In this document: positions 25,647 to 33,102 of the stretch, one piece after another | Layout: each line of letters starts with the position of its first letter | Position numbering within the stretch: the stretch's first letter is position 1 | DNA from: Microbacterium salsuginis | GTDB lineage: Bacteria; Actinomycetota; Actinomycetes; Actinomycetales; Microbacteriaceae | Assembly (NCBI RefSeq): GCF_012524205.1 | Contig: NZ_JABACI010000005.1 | Span: forward strand, 248,001-312,000 | Length of the DNA stretch: 64,000 nt | Reading direction: 5' to 3' | Position numbers and translations under genes: made by a program | The notes under the pieces: model-generated | What the model was told of the DNA's origin: nothing | Seen by the model: the letters and a program-made list of their open reading frames with translations, nothing else | Database searches by the model: none

Positions 25647-27326
25647 TCAATCGCGTGTGAGCTTGCGGTACGCGGAGCGATGCGGCTTGGCGGCATCCGG
25701 ACCGAGGCGCTCGATCTTGTTCTCCTCGTACGCTTCGAAGTTGCCCTCGAACCAGTACCAGTTGTCGGGGTCTTCGTCGGTGCCCTCGTAGGCCAGGATG
25801 TGCGTGGCGATGCGGTCGAGGAACCACCGGTCGTGCGTGATCACCACGGCGCAGCCCGGGAATTCGAGGAGAGCGTTCTCGAGGGACTGCAGGGTCTCGA
25901 CGTCCAGGTCGTTCGTCGGCTCGTCGAGCAGCAGCAGATTGCCGCCCTCCTTGAGGGTCAGCGCGAGATTGAGCCGGTTGCGCTCGCCGCCCGAGAGGAC
26001 GCCCGCCTTCTTCTGCTGGTCCGGACCCTTGAAGCCGAACTTCGAGACGTAGGCGCGCGAGGGGATCTCGGTCTTGCCGACGGTGATGATGTCCAGGCCG
26101 TCCGACACGACCTCCCACAGGGTCTTGTTGGGGTCGATGTTCGAGCGGCTTTGGTCGACGTAGCTGATCTTGACCGTCTCGCCGATCTTCAGTTCGCCGC
26201 CGTCCAACGGCTCGAGGCCGACGATGGTCTTGAACAGCGTCGTCTTTCCCACGCCGTTCGGACCGACGACGCCGACGATGCCGTTCGGGGGAAGGCTGAA
26301 GCTGAGTCCGTCGATGAGCGAGCGGCCGTCGAAGCCCTTCTGGAGCTTCTTCGCCTCGATCACGACGCTGCCCAGGCGTGGCCCCGGCGGGATGGTGATC
26401 TCTTCGAAGTCGAGCTTGCGGGTGCGGTCCGCTTCGGCAGCCATCTCCTCGTAGCGGGCCAGACGAGCCTTGGACTTCGCCTGGCGCCCCTTCGCGTTCG
26501 AGCGCACCCATTCGAGCTCCTCGGCGAGCCGCTTGGCGAGCTTGGCGTCCTTCTTGCCCTGGATCGCGAGGCGCTCGCCCTTCTTCTCGAGATAGGTCGA
26601 GTAGTTGCCCTCGTAGCCGATGAGGCGCCCCCGGTCGACCTCGGCGATCCACTCGGCCACGTTGTCGAGGAAGTACCGGTCGTGCGTGATGGCGATGACG
26701 GCACCGGGATACTTCTGCAGGTGCTGCTCGAGCCACAGCACGCTCTCGGCGTCGAGGTGGTTCGTGGGCTCGTCGAGGAGCAGCAGATCCGGCTTCTGCA
26801 GCAGCAGCTTCGTCAGCGCCACGCGACGCCGCTCACCGCCGGAGAGCGGGCCGATCTCGGCGTCCCCGGGGGGCGTGCGCAGCGCGTCCATCGCCTGTTC
26901 GAGCTGGGAGTCGAGGTCCCACGCGTCCGCGGCGTCGATCTCTTCCTGCAGGGTGCCCATCTCGGCCAGCAGCGCATCGAAGTCTGCGTCCGGGTCGGCC
27001 ATCAAGCCGGAGATCTCGTTGAAGCGGTCGACCTTGGCCTTGATTGCGATGCCGTCCTGGATGTTCTCCAGCACCGTCTTGGACTCGTCGAGCTCGGGCT
27101 CCTGCATGAGGATGCCGACGGAGAAGCCGGGAGAGAGCTTGGCCTCGCCGTTGGACGGCGTGTCCATGCCCGCCATGATCTTGAGGATCGTCGACTTTCC
27201 GGCGCCGTTCGGGCCGACCATGCCGATCTTCGCGCCGGGAAGGAACGCCATCGTCACGTCGTCGAGGATCAGCTTGTCGCCGACCGCCTTGCGCGCGCGG
27301 ACCATCGAGTAGATGTACTCAGCCAT
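25647..27326 (-). CDS. ettA: Energy-dependent translational throttle protein
   Basis: A 559-residue ABC-F protein with two nucleotide-binding domains: GPNGAGKST at 38-46 with LSGGERRRVAL, and a second GPNGVGKTT with LSGGERNRLNL. The arm region and P-site tRNA interaction linker typical of EttA are present (EKKGERLAIQGKK; RQAKSKARLARYEEM). EttA binds the ribosomal E site and gates entry into elongation according to ATP/ADP. AAGGAG lies before the ATG, with TAGGCT further upstream, so this gene has a conventional leader. CCGAG/CTCGG just after the stop is a weak hairpin. Confidence 0.94.
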   Translation of the reverse strand: MAEYIYSMVRARKAVGDKLILDDVTMAFLPGAKIGMVGPNGAGKSTILKIMAGMDTPSNGEAKLSPGFSVGILMQEPELDESKTVLENIQDGIAIKAKVDRFNEISGLMADPDADFDALLAEMGTLQEEIDAADAWDLDSQLEQAMDALRTPPGDAEIGPLSGGERRRVALTKLLLQKPDLLLLDEPTNHLDAESVLWLEQHLQKYPGAVIAITHDRYFLDNVAEWIAEVDRGRLIGYEGNYSTYLEKKGERLAIQGKKDAKLAKRLAEELEWVRSNAKGRQAKSKARLARYEEMAAEADRTRKLDFEEITIPPGPRLGSVVIEAKKLQKGFDGRSLIDGLSFSLPPNGIVGVVGPNGVGKTTLFKTIVGLEPLDGGELKIGETVKISYVDQSRSNIDPNKTLWEVVSDGLDIITVGKTEIPSRAYVSKFGFKGPDQQKKAGVLSGGERNRLNLALTLKEGGNLLLLDEPTNDLDVETLQSLENALLEFPGCAVVITHDRWFLDRIATHILAYEGTDEDPDNWYWFEGNFEAYEENKIERLGPDAAKPHRSAYRKLTRD

Positions 27327-27387
27327 GCGGGTTTCTGCTCTCCTTGGAGTACGGACGTCAGCGTCCCAGCCTACCCGCGGGTCGGGG

Positions 27388-27921
27388 TCACCAGTCGATC
27401 GGGCGAGTCTCGCCGATCAGGCACGTCCCCTCAGCCAGCACCGGCGCGACGACCGTGACCGGTTCCCCCGTCGCAGGGCCCACCTGGCCGATCAGGCACT
27501 CGTCTCCCCAGCGCACCGAGAACTGGATGCTCTCGGCAGGATTGCCGACCGTCGAGTAGTCCTCGGTCACCTGCATGGCGGCCTTGTCGAATCCCGTTGC
27601 GACGAGCGCATCGACATATGCACGACCCGATTGCCGTTGCTCCGAGCTCCACACGGAATTCGTCACGGCTGTGAAGACGGGGAGGTTCTCGGCCGCCGAG
27701 CCGCCGGCGACCAGGACCGGCTCTGACGGCGCGGAGCTCGTCGAGGACGGCTCCGGGGCGGAGGTGGGCCCGGCCGTTCCGCCGTCCGTCCCATTCGGAG
27801 TGGGACTCAGAGCGGTGCAACCGGCCAGCAGCGCGACACTCGCTGCGGCAACCAGCATGCGTGCCCCGCGGGCGGTCGCGATCACACTCCGGTGGCGGGA
27901 GGGCTCGGGATGTCGGGGCAC
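27388..27921 (-). CDS. Lipoprotein of the DUF6993 type
   Basis: A 177-residue putative lipoprotein. Residues 14-35 form a signal peptide with lipobox LLAGC and lipidated Cys35, followed by a Thr/Ser/Pro-rich linker to about residue 65. The remaining domain (NSVWSSEQRQSGRAYVDAL, then VRWGDECLIGQVGP) has two cysteines that may pair. I associate it with DUF6993, common in Microbacteriaceae; function unknown. The GTG has TAGACT 6 bases before it. Confidence 0.8.
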   Translation of the reverse strand: MPRHPEPSRHRSVIATARGARMLVAAASVALLAGCTALSPTPNGTDGGTAGPTSAPEPSSTSSAPSEPVLVAGGSAAENLPVFTAVTNSVWSSEQRQSGRAYVDALVATGFDKAAMQVTEDYSTVGNPAESIQFSVRWGDECLIGQVGPATGEPVTVVAPVLAEGTCLIGETRPIDW

Positions 27922-27927
27922 GGGGAG

Positions 27928-27933
27928 AGTCTA
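27928..27933 (-). promoter_or_regulatory. -10 hexamer, lipoprotein gene
   Basis: TAGACT on the minus strand, 6 bases before the GTG at 27921. Confidence 0.45.
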
Positions 27934-27976
27934 TGGCCCGGCACCCCGAACGCCACCTGAGTGCCACCTGAGCAGG

Positions 27977-28525
27977 TCAGAACGGCGCCTCGGCCCCCGC
28001 GAGCACCCGCGTGTCACTCGATACATCCGCCCCGACGGCGACCAGGGATGAATCGGCTCCCGCCTCGCCGGCGACGGGCGCGCCGCCGGCCGAGTCGACT
28101 CCGGGCGCGGCCCACGAACCCGATTCGTTCGGCCCCCAAGTGCTCTCCTGCTCGGTTCGCTCGGACGTCCGGCTCGCCTTGGAGAACGTGCTCGTCCCCC
28201 ACAGCAGATCGTGGCCGATGGCCTCCGCGTCGATCTCGACCGCTGTTCCGCGCTTGGCCCCGGTGTCCCACTCGCGCAGTCGCAGTCGACCGGTGACCAG
28301 CACCCTGTCGCCCTTGTGCAGTGAGTCGAATGCGTGCTCGGCGAGCCCGCGGAACGCGGAGACGGAGTACCAATTGGTGCCCGCGTCCACCCACGTATTG
28401 GTGGCCCGATCGAATCTGCGCTGTCCGCTCGCGACGCGGAAGTTGATGACCGGCACTCCGCTGCCGATGCGCTTGAACTCCGGTTCCGTCGCGATGTTCC
28501 CGGTGATGGTGATCGTCTCGTTCAT
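27977..28525 (-). CDS. ssb: Single-stranded DNA-binding protein paralogue
   Basis: A 182-residue SSB. The OB fold (residues 1-110) has ITGNIATEPEF, NWYSVSAFRGLAEHA and GDRVLVTGRLRLREW. The tail is Ser/Gly/Ala-rich and ends EAPF, so it keeps the final Pro-Phe but lacks the run of aspartates seen in the housekeeping SSB tip (DDDIPF type). It is not next to rpsF/rpsR, so it is probably the second, accessory SSB of actinobacteria (recombination or competence-type role, inference). AAGGG precedes the ATG at 28525. Confidence 0.88.
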   Translation of the reverse strand: MNETITITGNIATEPEFKRIGSGVPVINFRVASGQRRFDRATNTWVDAGTNWYSVSAFRGLAEHAFDSLHKGDRVLVTGRLRLREWDTGAKRGTAVEIDAEAIGHDLLWGTSTFSKASRTSERTEQESTWGPNESGSWAAPGVDSAGGAPVAGEAGADSSLVAVGADVSSDTRVLAGAEAPF

Positions 28526-28564
28526 GTCGCTTTCCCTTCTTGCCAGTCCAGGGACCGTCCCCGG

Positions 28565-28601
28565 TGCCGCCGGCGTCCGTGCCCGGTGAACGCCGGCGGC
28601 A
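28565..28601. other. Perfect 12-bp hairpin upstream of ssb
   Basis: Arms 28565-28576 and 28590-28601 are perfect complements with a 13-base loop. It lies 40 bases upstream of ssb in the 229-base divergent region. No T-run follows on either strand. It could fold in the ssb leader or act on readthrough; no function is established. The rest of the region shows no clear promoter. Confidence 0.5.
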
Positions 28602-28754
28602 TGTTCAGCCTGCGTCCGCAGCGCGAGCCGGTCGTGGCTTCCGGTGCGTTCTGGGGACAAGCGGGTTCGGAGTCCCGTTGTGGAGGAAGGGTGCTGCGCG
28701 AGCGTGTCCATGATGTCGGAGGTCGCACATATCTTCGAGTCGAAGGGAGACGAA

Positions 28755-29018
28755 ATGGATCAGACATTGCGACGTGCAGACCTCGACCCCCCGCGGCTGC
28801 CGTCGGGAGTTCCGGTTCGGCTGGCGGCCGCAGCGCCTGCACTGTGGCGCGTGATCGATCGCAAGGGGCACGTGATCGGCCACCTCCAGGCGATCGCCGA
28901 AGGAGGCGGCATCCGTTACCGCGTCCGGCGGTTTCGCGCCTCGTCGCGCGCGTTCCTCGAGCTCGGCGAGTTCTGGCGAATCGAGGAGGCCATCGACTGC
29001 CTCCGATTCGCCCGGTGA
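28755..29018 (+). CDS. Small conserved protein of unknown function
   Basis: An 87-residue basic protein beginning MDQTLRRADLDPPRLPSG, with a compact C-terminal part (WRVIDRKGHVIGHLQAI, then RYRVRRFRASSR). There are no membrane segments or known motifs. The ATG at 28755 is well supported by GAAGGGAG five to six bases upstream; earlier in-frame starts lack this. It is divergent from ssb and converges on yczR. I do not recognise a family. Confidence 0.65.
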   Translation: MDQTLRRADLDPPRLPSGVPVRLAAAAPALWRVIDRKGHVIGHLQAIAEGGGIRYRVRRFRASSRAFLELGEFWRIEEAIDCLRFAR

Positions 29019-29074
29019 GGTCGCGCCGCGACACGGTCGTCAGACCGGCGGGTCGGCGAGATGCAGCGATCGCG

Positions 29075-30499
29075 TCAGACGACGGCGCCCACGCGGTCGA
29101 GAGACGTCGTCGGCGCCCCGGCCCGGACGTCGCGCCACGACGGTGCGAGTTCGCGAACAGCGCGGACGAGCTGCTCGGGCGGCGCCGTGAAGGGGATCCG
29201 CAGGTGCCGATCGTGCCCGCCCTCGATCGAGAAGCGCGGTCCGGCGGACAGCAGAACGCCACGCGAGCGCACGTCGATCACCACCGCGGAGCTGAGCGGC
29301 GCGTCGAGCTCTATCCAGAGCGACACTCCCCCGTGCACCGACGGAACGCGCCATTGCGGCAGGTGTTCGGCCAGGGCACCGACCAGGGCGTCTCTCCCGG
29401 TTCGCAGCAGATCCGAGCGCTGCGTGAGGATCTCGTCGAAGTCGTCGAGCAGGCGAGTCACCACCGCCTGCTCGAACTCGGGCGTGCCCAGGTCCTGCGC
29501 CGGGCGTGCCGCGACGAGACGCCGGATCAGATCGCCCCCGGCTCTCACCCAGCCGACGCGCAGCCCTCCCCAGACGGTCTTGCCCAGTGAGCCGATCCGC
29601 ACGATGGTCCCGGATTCGGATGCGTCGAAGCCAGCGGCAACGGGTCCACGGTCGATGTCGAGTTCGGAGGTCGTCTCGTCCAGCACGAGCACGGAGCCGG
29701 CCCGCTCTCCCGCGAGGAGGAACGCATCGCGCTCGCGCGCCGTCATGGACCGGCCGGTGGGATTGTGGAAGTCCGGCATGAGATACGCCATGACCGGCAG
29801 AGTCCGCGCGAACGCCTGCTCGGCCCGGTCCAGGTCCCAGCCCTCGTCGGTCGTCACCGGCACACCGACCGGCCGCGCCCCTGCTCGCCGCAGCGCATCG
29901 ACCGCGTGGGGGTACGTCGGCGTTTCCATGAGGACACGGTCACCGCGCCCGAGCAGCACGGACGCCACCAGGTGGATCGCGCTCTGCGCGCCGGTCGTCA
30001 CCAGCACCTCACTCGGGCGCGTGGGGATGCCGCGGCGCTCGTAGCGGCGGGCGATCGCCTCACGCAACTCGATGCGCCCCAGTACGTCGTAGCCGACGCG
30101 CGCCACGAGCGAGGACGCGGACTGCGCCACCTCGGCCATGACACCGGCAAGTCCCGGCCAGGCCGGAGGACTCGCCTGCTGCAGGTCGATCGTGCCGTCG
30201 GCCCCGGCCGCGCGGCCCGGGTCGTGCCGTCCGAGTGGCAGCGTCACGCTGCCCGAGCCTCGCAGACTTGCGATGTGCCCTGAGTCCCGCAGGCTGCGGT
30301 ACGCGGCCGCGACGGTGCTGCGGCTCACCTGAAGGGCGCCGGCGAGTTCCCGCTCGGCAGGCAGCGCCGTCCGCGGTGCGAGTCGGTTGTCGAGGCAGAG
30401 CAGCCGGATGCCGTCGGCCAGGGCCTCGTACACCGGCTCCTTCGTTCGCCAGCCGCCCAGGGCGACTGCCAGCGCTCGCGCCGACACTCGAGAGTCCAT
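29075..30499 (-). CDS. yczR: MocR-type regulator with aminotransferase domain (YczR)
   Basis: A 474-residue MocR/GabR-type protein: a GntR winged helix at residues 18-85 (LPAERELAGALQVSRSTVAAA) joined by a linker to a fold-type I aminotransferase domain. The PLP lysine is Lys307 in IGSLGKTVWGG; HNPTGR and DETTSEL are the other cofactor contacts. Adjacent divergent yczE identifies it as the YczR subgroup, in which the regulator controls a membrane protein gene. TAATGT lies 6 bases before the ATG. A GATTGGAC inverted repeat directly upstream is the likely operator. Confidence 0.9.
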   Translation of the reverse strand: MDSRVSARALAVALGGWRTKEPVYEALADGIRLLCLDNRLAPRTALPAERELAGALQVSRSTVAAAYRSLRDSGHIASLRGSGSVTLPLGRHDPGRAAGADGTIDLQQASPPAWPGLAGVMAEVAQSASSLVARVGYDVLGRIELREAIARRYERRGIPTRPSEVLVTTGAQSAIHLVASVLLGRGDRVLMETPTYPHAVDALRRAGARPVGVPVTTDEGWDLDRAEQAFARTLPVMAYLMPDFHNPTGRSMTARERDAFLLAGERAGSVLVLDETTSELDIDRGPVAAGFDASESGTIVRIGSLGKTVWGGLRVGWVRAGGDLIRRLVAARPAQDLGTPEFEQAVVTRLLDDFDEILTQRSDLLRTGRDALVGALAEHLPQWRVPSVHGGVSLWIELDAPLSSAVVIDVRSRGVLLSAGPRFSIEGGHDRHLRIPFTAPPEQLVRAVRELAPSWRDVRAGAPTTSLDRVGAVV

Positions 30500-30505
30500 G
30501 GAGCC

Positions 30506-30511
30506 ACATTA
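30506..30511 (-). promoter_or_regulatory. -10 hexamer, yczR
   Basis: TAATGT on the minus strand, 6 bases before the ATG at 30499; the operator repeats begin 5 bases further upstream, over its -35 region. Confidence 0.45.
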
Positions 30512-30515
30512 GCCG

Positions 30516-30554
30516 GATTGGACCGGCACACGCAGTCCAATCATGCGATTGGAT
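30516..30554. promoter_or_regulatory. Probable YczR operator
   Basis: GATTGGAC (30516-30523), its perfect inverse GTCCAATC (30535-30542) and GATTGGAT (30547-30554) occupy the divergent yczR-yczE gap. The first and third copies are direct repeats 31 bp apart, about three helical turns. MocR regulators characteristically bind direct repeats of comparable spacing. Confidence 0.55.
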
Positions 30555-30560
30555 GGTCGC

Positions 30561-31175
30561 ATGCCCCGTCGCGTCACCCAACTGCTGGTCGGCCTCTTCC
30601 TCTACGGCGCAGGGTGCGCGCTCACCATCGAAGCGGGACTCGGCGTCGACCCCTGGACCGTCTTCGCTCAGGGGCTCTCGCTGCACACCGGCATCGGCAT
30701 CGGGTGGATCACCAACATCCTGGGATTCTTCGTGCTGCTCCTGTGGATCCCGCTGAGGCAGAAGCCAGGGGTCGGCACGATCGCCAACATCCTCCTCGTC
30801 GGCACCAGCATGCAGGCGACGCTGTGGCTGGTCCCGCCGGCGGCGGGCCTCCTGTCGCAGATCGCCCTGCTTCTCGGCGGCATCCTGCTGGTGGCGCTGG
30901 CATCCGGGCTCTACATCGGGGCACGATTCGGACCAGGGCCCCGCGACGGACTCATGACGGGCATGAATTCGCGCCTCGGATGGCCGATCTGGCTGTGCCG
31001 CGCGCTCGTCGAACTGACCGTCCTGCTGATCGGCTGGCTGCTCGGCGGCACAGTGGGGATCGGCACCGTTCTCTTCGCGCTCCTGATCGGCCCGCTCGTG
31101 CATGTCGCGCTGCCACTGCTCGACACGCGGCGATCCGCTCGGACGCCGGCGCAGGCCGAGCAGACCATACCTTGA
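30561..31175 (+). CDS. yczE: YczE-family membrane protein
   Basis: A 204-residue integral membrane protein with about five to six hydrophobic segments. VGLFLYGAGCALTIEAGLGVDPWTV and GPRDGLMTG are characteristic of the YczE/YitT-related family, for which a transport role is suspected but unproven. I take ATG 30561; ATG 30543 in the same frame is an alternative. TTGGAT, an imperfect -10 lying inside the third operator repeat, is 6 bases before 30561, consistent with a weak leaderless promoter needing YczR. Confidence 0.85.
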   Translation: MPRRVTQLLVGLFLYGAGCALTIEAGLGVDPWTVFAQGLSLHTGIGIGWITNILGFFVLLLWIPLRQKPGVGTIANILLVGTSMQATLWLVPPAAGLLSQIALLLGGILLVALASGLYIGARFGPGPRDGLMTGMNSRLGWPIWLCRALVELTVLLIGWLLGGTVGIGTVLFALLIGPLVHVALPLLDTRRSARTPAQAEQTIP

Positions 31176-31209
31176 GCCGCCATCGGACGCGTGGGCGACG
31201 ACCTGCGGG

Positions 31210-31422
31210 TCAGTGCTCCCGGAATTGCGGCCAGTCGCTGCCCGGTGTCATGTGAGCATGCAAGGCGCTCTTCGCGATCTCCATGCTGGGGAACGCGCCC
31301 AGCGACGAGTCGGCGCCTGCCATCGTGACGATGTAGCCCTCGTCGTCCTTGCGGATGCTGCCGACGACGCCCGAAGGGCCGTAGGCGACCCAGAGCGGGT
31401 GGTGAGTCTGCGTGGTGCTCAT
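31210..31422 (-). CDS. Small protein of unknown function
   Basis: A 70-residue soluble protein with a WVAYGPSGVVGSIRKDDEGY segment, probably a small beta-rich domain, and a C-terminal WPQFREH. AAAGGAG lies 7 bases before the ATG, one of the best Shine-Dalgarno matches in the window, supporting real translation. No family is recognised. It faces yczE and is divergent from the tRNA-Arg gene. Confidence 0.7.
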   Translation of the reverse strand: MSTTQTHHPLWVAYGPSGVVGSIRKDDEGYIVTMAGADSSLGAFPSMEIAKSALHAHMTPGSDWPQFREH

Positions 31423-31506
31423 GATGAACTCCTTTCGAGGCCTCCGATGCCGACGCTACGCCGCGACGCGCAGACACGCCAGATCCGACGCGCGACGACG
31501 ACCGGG

Positions 31507-31512
31507 TAATCT
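31507..31512 (+). promoter_or_regulatory. -10 hexamer, tRNA-Arg
   Basis: TAATCT ends 14 bases before the mature tRNA 5' end, leaving a short leader for RNase P. Confidence 0.45.
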
Positions 31513-31526
31513 GGTCACCCACCCTT

Positions 31527-31599
31527 CCCTCCGTAGCTCAGGGGACAGAGCGAGCGGCTTCTACCCGCAAGGTCGGGGGTTCGAATCCTCCCGGAGGGG
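31527..31599 (+). tRNA. tRNA-Arg (anticodon TCT)
   Basis: A 73-nt cloverleaf. The acceptor CCCTCCG pairs with CGGAGGG, followed by discriminator G; the D stem is GCTC/GAGC. The anticodon stem has a 7-base loop CTTCTAC with anticodon TCT and an A-A mismatch at its base; the T arm is GGGGG-TTCGAAT-CCTCC. CCA is not encoded. It reads AGA/AGG, rare codons in such a GC-rich genome. Confidence 0.93.
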
Positions 31600-31603
31600 C
31601 TCT

Positions 31604-31627
31604 GGGCTCGGCGACCCCGCCGAGCCC
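31604..31627 (+). terminator. Hairpin after tRNA-Arg
   Basis: Perfect 10-bp stem GGGCTCGGCG/CGCCGAGCCC with an ACCC loop, 4 bases after the tRNA. No T-run. It precedes the orn promoter. Confidence 0.6.
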
Positions 31628-31644
31628 GCTGTCCCGGGCGTCAA

Positions 31645-31650
31645 TAGGAT
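31645..31650 (+). promoter_or_regulatory. -10 hexamer deciding the orn start
   Basis: TAGGAT with a 7-base spacer to the ATG at 31658. An in-frame ATG at 31649 overlaps the hexamer itself and is therefore unlikely. Confidence 0.5.
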
Positions 31651-31657
31651 GGACCGC

Positions 31658-32284
31658 ATGGTGGGGGCTTCTGAGAACGATCGTCTGGTGTGGATCGACT
31701 GCGAAATGACCGGACTCGATCTCGAAGTCGACGAACTCGTCGAGATCGCGGTCGTGGTGACCGACTTCGAGCTGCGCGTGCTCGACCCGGGTTTCCACAT
31801 CGTCATCAAGCCGGATGCCTCGGCGCTGGCGAACATGAACGAGTTCGTGACGAACATGCATCGCACGTCCGGGCTCATCGACGAGATCCCGAATGGTGTC
31901 ACAGTCGCCGATGCCGAGTTCCAGGTGCTCGAGTACATCCAGCGGTTCGTCCCGCTGGAGGGCAAGGCGCCCCTTGCCGGCAACACCATCGGCACAGACA
32001 GGATGTTCATCGCGAAGTACATGCCTCGCGTGGACCGGTGGCTGCACTATCGCAACGTGGACGTGTCCAGCATCAAGGAGCTGGCGCGTCGCTGGTACCC
32101 CCGTGCGTACATCCACGCGCCGGCCAAAGACGGCGGCCATCGCGCCCTCGCCGACATCCTCGAATCGATCCGCGAGCTCGCCTATTACCGGCAGGCGGTC
32201 TTCGTCCCCGAGCCGGGTCCGACCAGCGACGGCGCACGTGCCGCGGCAGCCGCCGTCGTTTCGTCGTTTGCCCCAGAGGTGTGA
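31658..32284 (+). CDS. orn: Oligoribonuclease
   Basis: A 208-residue DEDDh 3'-5' exonuclease that degrades 2- to 5-nt RNA, and pGpG where cyclic-di-GMP is made. The three exonuclease motifs are LVWIDCEMTGLD, PLAGNTIGTDRMF and GGHRALADILESI. A C-terminal Ala-rich extension of about 25 residues follows. The gene lies between two tRNA genes and is predicted leaderless from TAGGAT. Confidence 0.94.
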   Translation: MVGASENDRLVWIDCEMTGLDLEVDELVEIAVVVTDFELRVLDPGFHIVIKPDASALANMNEFVTNMHRTSGLIDEIPNGVTVADAEFQVLEYIQRFVPLEGKAPLAGNTIGTDRMFIAKYMPRVDRWLHYRNVDVSSIKELARRWYPRAYIHAPAKDGGHRALADILESIRELAYYRQAVFVPEPGPTSDGARAAAAAVVSSFAPEV

Positions 32285-32321
32285 GAGAATCTTCTGGTTG
32301 CCCGCTCATGCGGGAGACATG

Positions 32322-32397
32322 GTGGGTATAGCTCAGTTGGTAGAGCACCTGGTTGTGGTCCAGGGGGCCGCGGGTTCAAGTCCCGTTACTCACCCCA
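32322..32397 (+). tRNA. tRNA-His (anticodon GTG)
   Basis: Acceptor GTGGGTA pairs with TACTCAC, with the G at 32321 available as the G(-1) that faces C73, the hallmark of tRNA-His. The anticodon loop TTGTGGT carries GTG between CCTGG and CCAGG stems. CCA is encoded at 32395-32397. It begins 37 bases after the orn stop, so co-transcription with orn is possible. Confidence 0.95.
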
Positions 32398-32410
32398 AGC
32401 AGTCGGATCG

Positions 32411-32428
32411 GGGCCTCGTCAGCGGCCC
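32411..32428 (+). terminator. Weak hairpin after tRNA-His
   Basis: GGGCC (32411-32415) pairs with GGCCC (32424-32428) around an 8-base loop. Short stem and no T-run. Confidence 0.3.
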
Positions 32429-32452
32429 TCCGTGTCGGCGAACCGAGGCATC

Positions 32453-32803
32453 ATGATGGAGATGGATGCCGCGACGTTCGAGCAGCTCGTGATCGACGAG
32501 CTCGACGCCCTTCCCGATGACATGGTCGAAGGGCTCGACAACGTCGTCTTCGTGGTCGAGGACCGCTCCGAGGACGGCGGTCTCGACCTCTTCGGCCTCT
32601 ATGACGGATGGGCGCTCACCGAGCGCGATCGCTACGGCGGCGGCGAGCTTCCGGACCGGATCATCGTCTACCGCGAGGCGCATCTGGCCGCGTGCGACGA
32701 TGAGGGCGCGCTGCGTGACGAGGTGCATACGACACTGGTGCACGAGATCGCGCACTTCTACGGCATCGACGACACCCGCCTGCACGAGCTGGGGTGGGCG
32801 TGA
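32453..32803 (+). CDS. Zincin-like metallopeptidase family protein
   Basis: A 116-residue minimal metallopeptidase. The zinc-binding HEIAHFYGID (His97, Glu98, His101, Asp106) is of the HExxHxxGxxD metzincin-like type seen in the PF06262 family. It is short, soluble and acidic; no substrate is established. Several ATGs are clustered at 32453, 32456 and 32462; GAGG lies a few bases before the first. Its stop TGA shares one base with the clpS ATG, so it is coupled with clpS. Confidence 0.85.
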   Translation: MMEMDAATFEQLVIDELDALPDDMVEGLDNVVFVVEDRSEDGGLDLFGLYDGWALTERDRYGGGELPDRIIVYREAHLAACDDEGALRDEVHTTLVHEIAHFYGIDDTRLHELGWA

Positions 32804-33102
32804 TGTCCGCGCTGGCGACACCCTCGATCGAGCGCGAAGCCGAACTTCGCGAGACTCCGCACCCCGACCGCCCGTGGCAGACCGTCGTCTGGGACGACCC
32901 GGTCAACCTGATGAGCTACGTCACCCACGTCTTCCGCGAGTACTTCGGGCTGCCCCATGCCGAGGCTGAGCGCCTCATGCTCGCGGTGCACAACGAGGGT
33001 CACGCGGTCGTCTCCGTCGGGGCGCGAGAGCAGATGGAGCTCCACGCGCAAGCGATGCACGACTACGGACTGTGGGCGACCGTCCGGCAGGAGCCGCAAT
33101 GA
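32803..33102 (+). CDS. clpS: ATP-dependent Clp protease adaptor ClpS
   Basis: A 99-residue ClpS. The conserved DDPVNLMSYVTHVF and HNEGHAVVSVG blocks form the N-degron pocket and ClpA/C contact surface; an unstructured N-terminal extension of about 25 residues is present. ClpS delivers substrates with bulky N-terminal residues to ClpC/ClpP. It overlaps the metallopeptidase stop by one base and the DUF2017 start by four. Confidence 0.94.
   Translation: MSALATPSIEREAELRETPHPDRPWQTVVWDDPVNLMSYVTHVFREYFGLPHAEAERLMLAVHNEGHAVVSVGAREQMELHAQAMHDYGLWATVRQEPQ

Noticed and set aside
25578..27458. A 626-codon plus-strand frame
   Set aside because: Antisense shadow of ettA, whose Walker and signature motifs are intact on the minus strand.
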